A stretch of 64,000 nucleotides of DNA from a virus: IMG/VR virus record IMGVR_UViG_3300047548_000985, positions 1 to 64,000 of that record; one strand, 5' to 3'. This document shows positions 1 through 9,600 of this stretch, in pieces. The notes beneath the pieces were generated by a model that was not told the origin of the DNA, did no database searches, and was given only the letters and a program-made list of their open reading frames with translations. Positions within the stretch are counted from its first letter, which is position 1. Each line of letters opens with the position of its first letter. The position numbers were made by a program, and so were the translations under genes.

Positions 1-1
1 G

Positions 2-298
2 GGAGGGGGCGCTCGTTCTACTAATGCCACAAATATCTCTGGTGGAGCAGGAGGATCTCCAGGTGGAAGCGCCGGTGGAGCAGGTACAATTTCAAGCGCA
101 GGTTCAGGTGGAGCCGGAGGAAGTGGAGTAGGTGGCTCAGGTGGAGCAGGTGCAAACTTTGGCAGTGGTGGAACAGCAGGAAGCACTGGAACGGGCGGAT
201 CAGCTGGTGGAAGCGGTGGCACTGTAGGTGCCGCCGTAATAGGTAATACAATTCCATATTGGTATTCGACTGGCGAAAGATATGGCGGTATCTCATAA
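2..298 (+). CDS. Glycine-rich tail-fibre/adhesin protein, C-terminal part (5' end outside window)
   Basis: An open frame enters from the left edge and stops with TAA at 296-298. It has no ATG inside the window, so it is the tail of a longer gene. The 98 visible residues are almost entirely Gly, Ala, Ser and Thr in short GGAG/GGS/GSGG runs, ending in a distinct non-glycine cap containing PYWYSTGERYGGIS. Glycine-rich C-termini with an aromatic cap are typical of phage tail-fibre tips and adhesins, and the 4447-aa protein at 3691-17034 ends in a similar glycine-rich domain. The frame is sound (no internal stop, one strong compositional signature). The role in receptor binding is inferred from composition and from the tail-fibre neighbourhood. 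Confidence 0.7.
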   Translation, partial: GGGARSTNATNISGGAGGSPGGSAGGAGTISSAGSGGAGGSGVGGSGGAGANFGSGGTAGSTGTGGSAGGSGGTVGAAVIGNTIPYWYSTGERYGGIS

Positions 299-301
299 AC
301 A

Positions 302-309
302 ACTAAATA
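302..309 (+). promoter_or_regulatory. Weak T4-type late promoter-like box
   Basis: ACTAAATA lies 21 bases before the start codon at 331, one base away from the NATAAATA box seen repeatedly in this window. It is the only candidate promoter between the glycine-rich gene and the small-gene cassette. Position fits, but the mismatch makes it uncertain. Confidence 0.3.
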
Positions 310-330
310 AAAGCAACAAAAGAGGACAAA

Positions 331-708
331 ATGAGTAACGGAATAACATATAAAATTGTAAAAGCATTCGATGAAACCGGGCAACTGGAGGTTGAATACT
401 TTGACCCTAACAATATTTCATTAGGAAGATGGGCATACGATGTTCCTATCGTAGATGGTCACTTCATATCAACAACTGAACTTCACGAAGACATCATGAG
501 GCGAGCCCCAGTTTGGGTAATAACTCGTAAACAAGAAATTCAAACAGCAACAGGATTCGATCAAATAAAGGCTCTAATCCCACCTGAACCAGAACCAGCC
601 TCGGTTGCTGCCTCAGACGGACAAAATATGGTCGGGGATTTCAATGAAGAATACTTGAGAGCAGTTATATTTCAGGTACTAGAAGAAACTAAAGACTCTA
701 CAGTATAA
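331..708 (+). CDS. Hypothetical protein in tail-fibre region (125 aa)
   Basis: The ATG at 331 is preceded by a good ribosome site (AGAGGA, 321-326). The protein is 125 aa, soluble and acidic at the C-terminus, with a central Glu/Pro-rich linker (PPEPEPAS, near residue 90). The N-terminal half reads like a small beta-rich domain (ITYKIVKAFDETGQLEVEYF); the end is a helix (EEYLRAVIFQVLEETKD). I do not recognise a family. It is the first gene of a tight plus-strand cassette that continues into a cupin-like protein, a desaturase and an oxygenase, and it follows a fibre gene, so a virion-accessory role or cassette membership are both possible. Confidence 0.75.
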   Translation: MSNGITYKIVKAFDETGQLEVEYFDPNNISLGRWAYDVPIVDGHFISTTELHEDIMRRAPVWVITRKQEIQTATGFDQIKALIPPEPEPASVAASDGQNMVGDFNEEYLRAVIFQVLEETKDSTV

Positions 709-719
709 GGAGATATTAC

Positions 720-1238
720 ATGATCTCAGAACAACTTTTTAATTCAAACAATCAAGCAGTAGTAAGAGTAGGAAGAGCCTTTAAATGGGTAATTACTTTT
801 AGAGATTATCCAGCAGAAAGCTATCAGGTTATCCGCGGCAAAGAAATGATGTCTGAAGCTATTACTCTTTTTACAAAAGGACGAGCAGAATTTTTTCTTG
901 ATGACGTAAAAAGAGGAGATCGGGTTCCAGGTATACTTTCTACTGAGCATGAACTCGTAGGTGAAGATGGTACTTTTAAACTTGTTTACACTGAACCAAC
1001 TACTCGTCTATGCATTTATGCAGGTAACAATAAAGACAAACTCCCGATTGTCAACAAACTAGAAATTAATGCAGGCGAATCTGTAATTTTACAGCCTGGA
1101 TTTAAGGGTTTAGTTTGTTTAGGCTCAGTTACCATAAACGGAAAGGTGTTTGACGAAGAAAGAACCTTCATTGTAGGTTCTGTAGAACGTGAATGTGTAG
1201 CCAACAGTAAAGTGATTATACTAGAATTCTTATCATAA
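720..1238 (+). CDS. Cupin/jelly-roll-like small protein, paralogue of the 174-aa protein at 2766-3290
   Basis: 172 aa. The ribosome site AAGGAGAT (707-714) overlaps the previous stop codon, and the gene's own TAA overlaps the desaturase ATG (TAATG at 1236-1240), so translation is probably coupled. The middle and end read as alternating beta strands with a cupin-like pattern: an FFLDDVKRGD strand pair, TTRLCIYAGNNKDKLP, then LEINAGESVILQPGFKGLV. The minus-strand protein at 2766-3290 has the same order (MTFWCVENKP, then LKLAPGESITIPFDQGHKLF, then a loaded C-terminal strand). This points to two diverged copies of one fold. I see no metal-binding His set, so a structural or sugar-binding role is as likely as enzymatic activity. 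Confidence 0.75.
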   Translation: MISEQLFNSNNQAVVRVGRAFKWVITFRDYPAESYQVIRGKEMMSEAITLFTKGRAEFFLDDVKRGDRVPGILSTEHELVGEDGTFKLVYTEPTTRLCIYAGNNKDKLPIVNKLEINAGESVILQPGFKGLVCLGSVTINGKVFDEERTFIVGSVERECVANSKVIILEFLS

Positions 1239-1969
1239 TGAAAAGAACTGATAAACTGTTCGGTCATCGCTTGTTGATGACTCCAATCGCTTCCTATATA
1301 GGATACGGTTCTATGTTATACGGAGCATGGGCATTGTTAACGGGATCAGCAAGTCTTTGGTGGATTTTGCCCATGCTATTCTTTACATTCATGCTATTGA
1401 TGGGAGTTACAGTAGGGCTTCACCGACTCTTTTGTCACCAGTCTTTTCAAACTTCAAAAATTTGGCATGTGATCCTAGTGTATTTGGGAACACTTGGGGT
1501 GTATGGATCATCCGTACAATGGTGTGCTATGCATGTTTCTCATCACAAGTATAGTGACACTGAGAAAGATCCTCATTACACCGGAGTTCGTTACTTGTTC
1601 TGGAAAATGAACAACTATACAGAATTCCACAAGAAGACGCTAGTTAGGTTATACAAAGACCCAATGCACAGATTCTTTCATAATTACTATTTTCTTGTAA
1701 TCTTAGCAACTGTGTTTTTACTTTTGCTTATTAATCCATTGGCGTTAGTATTTTGTTACTTAATCCCATTAGGATGGTTACATTTTGTTGGATCTGCACA
1801 TCAAGTTTTTGCTCACAATAAAACTGGTCCTTTGGATCAACCTATTATGGAATTTTTGTTATTCACTGGTGGTGAATGGTTACACAAGCATCATCACATG
1901 AACGGCAGAGATCCAAAGTTTGGAACATTAGATGCCGGATATCATTTTATCAATCTGATAAAATCGTAA
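1238..1969 (+). CDS. Membrane fatty-acid desaturase (acyl-CoA/acyl-lipid Delta9 type)
   Basis: 243 aa. The three histidine boxes of the membrane-bound di-iron desaturase family are intact and in order: HRLFCH (HxxxxH, near residue 64), HVSHH followed by KYSDTEKDPH (HxxHH, near residue 101), and HKHHH within GGEWLHKHHHMNGRD (HxxHH, near residue 217). A further SAHQVFAHN segment matches the extra ligand region before the last box. Four hydrophobic segments fit the family topology (about residues 17-35, 42-60, 78-95, 145-180). Enzymes of this family introduce a double bond into an acyl chain using O2 and an electron donor; none is encoded nearby, so host ferredoxin or cytochrome would be needed. 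It is shorter than usual bacterial members (about 300 aa) but no motif is missing. TAATG overlaps at both ends tie it to its neighbours. Confidence 0.93.
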   Translation: MKRTDKLFGHRLLMTPIASYIGYGSMLYGAWALLTGSASLWWILPMLFFTFMLLMGVTVGLHRLFCHQSFQTSKIWHVILVYLGTLGVYGSSVQWCAMHVSHHKYSDTEKDPHYTGVRYLFWKMNNYTEFHKKTLVRLYKDPMHRFFHNYYFLVILATVFLLLLINPLALVFCYLIPLGWLHFVGSAHQVFAHNKTGPLDQPIMEFLLFTGGEWLHKHHHMNGRDPKFGTLDAGYHFINLIKS

Positions 1970-2560
1970 TGCAAAACTACTACAGACACATCAACTTACC
2001 ATTTGAAGTCGATCTTCTTGAATTTGCGAAGTTTGATTGCAACCTAAAGACGCTAAACTATAGTAAGAAACCTCACGATCTCCCGAAGATTTTAGTTGAT
2101 TTTTTTGGATAGTCGAGGTATGCAAATTGCCAATGTTGATTGTTTTTACACTCCTCCAAAAGGCATGTTGCCGTGTCATGTTGATTTAGATAGAATTTCA
2201 AATTACGGAAAATTGAATTTTTCATACGGTGCACCAAACAGCAGAATGTTTTGGTACGCACTAAAACCAGGATATGAGTTAGAAGTCGAAGTAAACTCAT
2301 CAACAGCAGGAGATTATACCTTGCCTCAAGGTTCAAGAGTATCGTATGTTCATATACCCTTGAATCAATGCATTCTTAAAGAGTCAACTAAAATAAGAAA
2401 ACCGACTCTTATAAATGCCGGACAGCCGCATAGTGTATTGAATTCAGACAACGAATCTAGATGGACTCTCTGTGTTTCTTTTTACGATGCAAGCAATTTA
2501 TCTAAGTTACTCGATTTCGAAGACATTGCTGATCGGTTGTCTGATTGTATCACTACTTAA
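1969..2560 (+). CDS. 2OG-Fe(II) oxygenase / Asp-Asn hydroxylase-like protein, interrupted by a frameshift
   Basis: The ATG at 1969 overlaps the desaturase stop (TAATG). The frame runs 47 codons and stops at 2110-2112 just after seven T (2100-2106). The rest of the protein continues in the next frame from about 2102 to 2560, so removing one T would give a single protein of about 196 aa. The downstream part holds a probable iron facial triad: HVD in LPCHVDLDRISNYGKLNF, a distal His in AGQPHSV, and an Arg in ESRWTLCVSF that would bind 2-oxoglutarate. The HxD...H...R spacing with an N-F-Y strand after HxD is that of the aspartyl/asparaginyl hydroxylase-like proteins common in T4-like aquatic phages. 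The break may be a sequencing error in the homopolymer, a true mutation, or programmed +1 slippage; the sequence alone cannot decide. Confidence 0.7.
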
Positions 2561-2757
2561 ACTTGATCCATCCTAATCACCATTTTTCCACCTGGCTTAA
2601 CATGTAAAGTAAGTAGACCTGCTTCTTTATCGGCCATTATTTGATCTATGATAATCTTAGGGTCATACATTGAAGCTCCGTTTACCTGATTAGTGTTTAC
2701 TTGAACGTCTTTGTAAAACCTGTCGTTAATATAGACTTTTATTGTTTTGGTTATCAT
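2557..2757 (-). CDS. Hypothetical protein (66 aa), last gene of the minus-strand tail module
   Basis: A small basic-then-hydrophobic protein with a beta-hairpin-like start (TIKVYINDRFYKDVQV) and a second pair at the end (LLTLHVKPGGKMVIRMD). It starts 8 bases after the stop of the cupin-like gene and ends overlapping, tail to tail by four bases, with the plus-strand oxygenase gene. I recognise no family. Its support is position, a plausible codon pattern, and the fact that it fills the gap exactly. Confidence 0.65.
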   Translation of the reverse strand: MITKTIKVYINDRFYKDVQVNTNQVNGASMYDPKIIIDQIMADKEAGLLTLHVKPGGKMVIRMDQV

Positions 2758-2765
2758 AATTCATT

Positions 2766-3290
2766 TTACCTTGGAATAAACACAAACCCATAGCATTGAG
2801 TAACTGCGGTTAATGTCTTTGGTGCAGTCGAGTTAACTTCAACCGGCCCACTTACTGAAGAGTTGCCAGATGCTAAAGTTCCATCGCATAAGAAAAGTTT
2901 ATGACCTTGATCAAAGGGTATTGTAATAGATTCCCCTGGTGCTAACTTCAGGGCAGAAACACTTTCTTTACTGATGCTACTAGGTTTATTTTCAACACAC
3001 CAAAAAGTCATATCCTCTTTAATAGTTACCATATACTTCCCTGCTTTTGTATCTCTATCAAGCGAGACAGAACCTGCTTCTAGCGTAAAATCAGGAACTC
3101 CTCCTGTAATAGAGTGGCAAAAAACTTTACCCTTCACAAACATATCAATCTGTGATCTTCGCTGCGGATCTACTATGTCGTTTTTAACGTCTACATAATA
3201 GATACCATTAACTGAACCCGAATGACGCATAATTCGTCTTCCACATGCAGTGAAGCCATCTGATTGTACATCATTTCCTAGGATATTCAT
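2766..3290 (-). CDS. Cupin/jelly-roll-like small structural protein (174 aa)
   Basis: The start at 3290 has a ribosome site (TGGAGAT) and follows the 127-aa gene with a one-base gap. The protein is mostly predicted beta strand. Its second half (TFWCVENKP, LKLAPGESITIPFDQGHKLFLCDG, then a strand before YGFVFIPR) lines up by eye with the 172-aa plus-strand protein at 720-1238, suggesting paralogues on both sides of the desaturase cassette. The N-terminal motif GRRIMRHSGSVNGIYYVDV is unlike its paralogue. No enzyme residues are evident. Likely a virion or fibre-associated beta protein; this is inference from fold and neighbours. Confidence 0.7.
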   Translation of the reverse strand: MNILGNDVQSDGFTACGRRIMRHSGSVNGIYYVDVKNDIVDPQRRSQIDMFVKGKVFCHSITGGVPDFTLEAGSVSLDRDTKAGKYMVTIKEDMTFWCVENKPSSISKESVSALKLAPGESITIPFDQGHKLFLCDGTLASGNSSVSGPVEVNSTAPKTLTAVTQCYGFVFIPR

Positions 3291-3291
3291 A

Positions 3292-3675
3292 TTAGATCTC
3301 CACTGATGTTACTTCACCAAATACTACCGTCATCGGCTGCGGAGTTTGTGTTGGTGCAGTTACAGTAGCCCAAGGAACAGGCAATTGAGTGATAAGTGGG
3401 GCAGCTTCATTCAATGCTTGATCGATCCAATCCTTAATAGCCTGCATATCTGCCTGTGTTTCTACCCAACCTACTACCTGCGCTTCAGTTAACTGTTCGT
3501 ATTGAACAAATTCACCTTCTGGTAAAGGAGGAGTGATATTTCCGATATATTCTACAGTCTCGCCTGTTTCGGAAGTACCTATCACTTTGAAGTGAATCAA
3601 AACAACCAAATTAGGATACTGTTGGTTATTTTGATCACATGCTATCGAAGTTATAACTGTTGTGTATTGATTCAT
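3292..3675 (-). CDS. Small conserved tail-region protein (DUF7936-like, 127 aa)
   Basis: 127 aa with an N-terminal beta sheet (VVLIHFKVIGTSETGETVEY), a middle FVQYEQLTEAQVVGWVE segment and a helical C-terminal part. Small proteins with the pattern of a one-strand-per-clause start plus an LTEEQV-W helix are common beside tail genes of T4-like cyanophages; I match it to that group from memory only. The ribosome site AAGGATAG precedes the ATG. It lies directly downstream of the giant adhesin, 15 bases after its stop. A role in fibre attachment or assembly would fit the position but is not shown. Confidence 0.7.
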   Translation of the reverse strand: MNQYTTVITSIACDQNNQQYPNLVVLIHFKVIGTSETGETVEYIGNITPPLPEGEFVQYEQLTEAQVVGWVETQADMQAIKDWIDQALNEAAPLITQLPVPWATVTAPTQTPQPMTVVFGEVTSVEI

Positions 3676-3690
3676 TTTCTATCCTTATTT

Positions 3691-6600
3691 TTAAACTGCC
3701 GGTGGTGCAGGGATTTCAGTCAAATCTGTTGTCCATGCAAACGTTGCGACACCTGAAACTCCTGCATTTTGATCATTTGAATTGTTTGCAAGTGCACCAA
3801 CCCCGTATGTTGTTCCCATTGCAGGTATCCTGCCAGTTGACCTACCTGCTACTGGTTTTATTCTTGACGTTTCCCAAGATATTGCATTGTTGAAATAATG
3901 ATATCCCATTAAACCACCTGTTCCTGCTTCTTCAGGGGCAACAATATAAATACCGGGCACTGGGTTTCCATCTTTGTCTACAGAAGAAGTCTGTATGACT
4001 TCTACCTTTCCACCAAGACCGCCTGCTCCGCCACCACCGCCACCACCGCCACCATCATATATACTTGATCCAAGTATTGGGTATCTTGCTACAATATTTT
4101 GCTGTCCGTCTCCCTCTTGTCCAGCTTGTATTAGTGTTAATGTATTTTGCAACGCTGAGTTTGCATCGGTGTAATTGCCGTTCTTGTTTAGGTCTAGTGC
4201 AATACGAGCCGAATTTCCTGCGCCACCTCCACCGCCGCCTCCAGGGGCGATTAGCATTGGTTGCCATGTCAAACCATTATCAGTCGAGTATTCTACTGAT
4301 GTTGATCCGCCACCTGCTCCACCTCCACCAGAGCTTGCACCTGAAGTATCCCCCGGAGCACCTCCCCTGCCACCTATGTTATATCCGCCTGCAACTGGGA
4401 CGCCTGCATGAACATACTCACGGCCAGTTTTGCCACCGCCACCGCCTTGACCAACTTTCATTCTTATTCGCTTGGTGTTTGCTGTTGCAGGAAGCTTTGC
4501 CATTGCATACCATGTACCGCCAGCGCCACCGTTACCACCAAACCATCCACCGTCTTGGCTTCCAGCGCCACCTCCTGCACCAACTAAATTAAACGCTATG
4601 TTAACTGCTTCAGTAGTCAAGGTGAATTCTTGCCCAGTTGGAGAAACAGATGTTCCTTGACCTCGGTATATAGTTATCGAAGTGTCCGATATGATAACGG
4701 TCGAGCTTACTGCGATTATAGGTCCAGTAATATTGTTCTTTCTAATGTAGATAAAGAAGTTTTCGCCACCTTCAGTCGTTCTATCTGCGGCAATTGTTCT
4801 TGTTATTGTACCTAGACCATTTACGATTGATACTTCCCCATTTATATTTTTGTCACCAAAGTCGTCCTTGTCTACACCAGTTGACGTAGACCAATATAGT
4901 GTACCGGAGTATGCAGGAGATCCATATACGTTTACAGTAAATACAACCGAACTTCCTTCGCTCACAAAGTCAACAGAAGGTGTAACTGTTGTGTAAGAAG
5001 TATCAACGATTGTCTTAGTTGAAGTAAACGCAGATGTAATTGGGACTGTCATCGCAGCATCCAAATACAACTGAATCTTGAAGCTTTCTAATCTAGTATC
5101 ATAAGTTGTGTCGTCACCTACTATATCATTAACCAATGCCAAAGTACCTGTGAATGTCTGATTGTTTATAGCAATCTTACCAGACAGCACGTTTCCTGCA
5201 ATATCATCGATTGTAGGAGCGGCATATGCTCCGTCTGGTAAAATTCTCCAATAATACTCAGTCGCATTAGGAACGTTAGAAGTAGTTATCGTGACGTTAA
5301 CTGTTTCGCCCTCATTATAAACATCCTTATCCGTCGCAATAGTTACATGCACATCAAGGATCGTGACTTCCGCTGAAGTAGCTACAACCGGGTTAGAGTC
5401 AGAGCCAAGTCTGAAGTCAACCACAAACTTTCTATCTCCTGCTGCCTTTACCCAATCGTAAGGTAAACTAAACGTTAGACTACCTGATGTACCAGAAGTA
5501 ACAAGAGTTCCTTTCAAGCTAGATAATCCCAATGTAGCTGGTGTAACAGTTCCTGCACCAGTAGTTGGTCGTACAGTATAGTATACAGTTGTCCCAGAAG
5601 GTATATTAGTTGTAGTTAATCCAAATGTAATTGACTGCCCTTCTCTTACTGAAGTTGGGCTTCCAACTAACATACTAACATCCTGTATTGAAGTTACTGC
5701 GAACGAAGGAGGAGTAGAGTATGTTATACCATCGACTGTTGCGGATGCCACAAATCTATATACCTCTGGTATTTCTACTTGATTATCGTAAGCTAGATTA
5801 ACTGTAACTGAGGCTGCGTTTGAATTCACGACTGTAGTACCGCTAAGTGTAGCTGGAGAAAAATCAGCACTGTTTAGTGTAGTTGTCCCTGGTGTAATTA
5901 CCCAGTTAACCGTAGTTCCATTTGGAATGTTAGTGGTTGCCAAATTGTATGTTGCTGTTTCGCCCTCTTTTGCTGTTGCAGTGTATGACGTAACTTTGAT
6001 CTCTCTATTCTTAACTGTTACTAGCGGACTAGTACCAATCAATGTCCCAGATGCATTGTTTAATTTAACATTTAAATACAAAGTCTCATCAACTTCTGTG
6101 TCCAAGTCAGTCGCAATTACCTTAGTAAGAGTGAAGGCCCCGGATGAGTTAACGTTGAATGTTCCTGCCATGACTCCATCAAACAGATCAGCGCCAGAAG
6201 TAGTACCAGTTATGTACCAATAGAGAGGAGTACTAGTATCTATGTTACTGGTTTGAATACCAAACGATATGGTTTGTCCTTCGTATATGGTGTTCACTGA
6301 AGGAGTGATTGCACAAGTAACATCCAATATTGTTATTGGTGTTATCGAACGAATCAACGTACCACCTTGACTAGTGTACAAGTTAACTGCTAAAGTTTCT
6401 GAACCTTCAATTAAGCTGTCATTCAATGCAGTCAACGTAAACGACGCTGCTTTATTTGTGAAGTTTAACGTTCCTGAGGTTGGTGTTACATCAGTAGTAT
6501 TTGTGGATTCCCAATACCAGCTAGAAGCATAGGAATTTCTTACTGTTATAGTTGCAGAGTTTCCTTCTTTTATCGAAGGTACTGTTGCTGGCTCAACAAT

Positions 6601-9600
6601 AATCGTAGTATCTTTAACCGTTATAACTCCACTAGTCAATTCAGGTAACATTACAACTGACTGTGCATTGTTGGCTGTTACTCTTAACTGAACCTGCATA
6701 TCACCTTCAATTACTGTATCAGTTTTGAATGTGATTGGAATGTTCACTGTTGCAGGAGTTCCACTAAACGTCCCGCTTCCACTTATCGCACCAGTAACGT
6801 GTTCAGTTAAATTCAATGATGCATCAGTAGAGCCAGTTTTTATTAGACTCCAAGAATAAGTAGTCGCATTACAGTTGGTTGCAGTCAACTGGAATGTTAC
6901 TGTGTCACCTTCGTTAACAGTTGTAGCAGTGTTAGGTGTGATTGCGATTGACCTGTCTGCGATTGTTATGTCTGAAGAACTTCCAATAACAGTACCTGAA
7001 GCACTACCTATTCTAACATCAACTCTAAATCTTTCATTACCCTCAAGATCATTATCAAACTTGATTTGTCTAGTCAATGCGACCGTTGAGCTAGTAGTCA
7101 CGTTAAATGTACCTTCTAGCCCTTCGATGACATAATCAAATTTGTCCAATGATCCGAATGTTGGTTCAATTTTCCAATACAATGTAGTTCCTGCTGCAAT
7201 ACCAAACGTGTCAAATGTAAGAGTGAATGAATCTCCCTCTGCGACAGTCGTTGGTACTGGTTGTTTCTCAACAACGTTGACATCAGAAATTGTAACCGTT
7301 GGGCAAGGAGCGCTCAACGGTATCAATGTTCCTGATCCAGCTGGATTGCTAGTGTACAAGTCAATCACAAAGCTTTCCGTATTCTCTCTGGATGAATCAT
7401 ATGCTGAAGTTAACGTAAACGCCCCTGTTCCATTTGTTAGACTTAGGGTTCCCTCAATTGCTGTCGAGAAATCGCCAGAATTGACTGTACCGGATACTGT
7501 TCTAACTTTCCAATACACGCTTGCTAATGTTGTATCAGCAGTTACAGTAAACGTAACTGATTCATTTTCAGCAATTGCAGTTTTGTTGGTTTGAATAAGT
7601 ATAGACTTGTTCTTAACCGTGATAACACCGCTATTTACAGTAGGTGAAACTGTAGTTCCTTGTGTATTCTTTACTGTTACTGCAAGTTGAACTTGCATAT
7701 CCCCTTCATTGATTGAGTCTGCCTTAAATTGCACAGGGACGTTGACAGTAGCTGAATTACCACTAAATGTTCCGCTTCCACTTACTGCACCAGTAACATG
7801 ATCAACAAGATTCAAGGTAGAACTAGTAGATCCTGTTTTTACAAGTGACCAATTATATCCAAGTCCGTCACAATTAGCAGCAGAAATTTGGAATGTTACT
7901 GTGTCACCTTCGTTAACGGTTGTTGCAGAACTTGGAGTTACACTGAACGATCTATCTGTCATAGTAACTTCAGGTGAACTTCCAATAACAGTGCCTGAGG
8001 CACTACCTATTCTAACATCAACTCTAAACTTATCGTTATTATCTGACTGGTTATCAAATGCAATCTGTTTAGTCCAAGTGCAAGTTAAGTCGGATGCGAC
8101 AGTAAATGTACCCGCTAATGTATTTGGAACAAAGTCAGAACCGTTGACTGTGCCTGATGTAGGAACTACTTCCCAATATAATGTTGTTCCAGCAGTTAAG
8201 CCAAACGTATTGAATTTTACGTTCAATGGCTCGCCTTCAGCAACAGTGATTGCAGATATTGGATCAGCCACTACATTGACATCAGAAATTGTAACTGTTG
8301 GACAAGGAGCATTCAAGGTTATTAATGTACCTGATCCTGCCGGGTTACTTGTATACAAATCGATCACGAAGCTCTCAGTGTTTTCTCTTGACGAATCATA
8401 TATTGAGGTTAGTGTAATTGTACCACTACCTGATGTTAAGTTTAGTGTGCCTTCAACTGCTCCGGCAAAATCGTTTCCATCGACTGTACCAGATACTGAT
8501 CTTAACTTCCAATATACACTACTAACACTAGTTCCTGTTGTCACAGTAAAGGTTACTGATTCATTTTCTTTGATTGCAGTCTTGTTAGATGTAATAGTGT
8601 AGTTTACATCAGTGATTGATATTGTTCCAGTAGAAGCATTTATCACAGTACCTGCAATTGTAGTTGTTGCGTCTACTACAAACGTCTCTGTGCCTTCGAA
8701 TGAATAATCTGAGGCAATTGGAAGATTAAATGTTGCAGCGTTACTGTTGATCTGAACATTACCTGTTGATCCATTTCCAAAGTCAGCAGAAGTGATTCCG
8801 GTAGAAATTCCTCTAACCGACCAGTCTACTACCGTTCCATTTGGTATGTTTTGGCTAGCCAATGTAAAGGTTAGAGTGCCACCTTCTGATACGGTTGTGC
8901 TGCTTGGTGTAATTGTCAACCAACGATTTAGGATAGTTACTGCCTCTGTTGTGTGCAACAATGTTCCAGTTGCTGATCCTAAATAAAAGCTAACAGTAAA
9001 TGTCTCAGAAGTCTCGCTATTGCTATTATCAAGTGCTGCTCTTCTTGAGAAAGTTCCGATGTTATTATTTACTGTAATTGATCCTGATAGTTTTCCATCT
9101 GTAAAATCAGAGCCAGTGATGTTTCCGCCATTTGCTACCCAAAATAGTGTAGTTGGAGATGGCAAGTTGGTAGTAGTTATATCAAATACGACTTCATCAC
9201 CCTCTAGAATTGTAGTTGCAGATGCGACAGAACTAACAGTTACATCACCTATTGTTACTTCTTGACTTGAAACTAATAAAGTTCCACCTGATGAATTAAA
9301 CAAGTCAACTACAAATTTATTATCTACTTCATTTGTTGCAGTATCAACGACTGGTGTTAGAGTAAACGAACCTGTGCCTGCAACCAATGTTATACTACCA
9401 GTCATCGAAGAACTAAAGTCAGCCGAAGTAACTGCGTTTGCACCAGTTGATCTTACTGACCAAAAGTAGGTAGAAGTAGGATTAGAACTTGAATTAACTG
9501 TAAACTTTACGTTTTCACCTTCTCTTACCAAATTCTTATCAGCAATAATGCTAACGGCAAGATCAGTTATGCTTATAACTGGGCTTGTTGCAATAACAGG

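Noticed and set aside
1876-1968. Upstream extension of the 47-codon oxygenase fragment into the desaturase gene
   Set aside because: The extension overlaps the conserved last His box of the desaturase in another frame; the TAATG at 1967-1971 gives a natural start.
7901-8602. Long plus-strand frames opposite the 4447-aa adhesin (also 5927-6223, 7142-7594, 9548-9967, 10664-11095, 11108-11503, 11711-12043)
   Set aside because: They lie wholly opposite a repeat protein whose minus-strand reading is coherent domain by domain. Their Val/Ser/Pro-rich translations are the antisense image of the Thr/Val repeats, and they lack ribosome sites.
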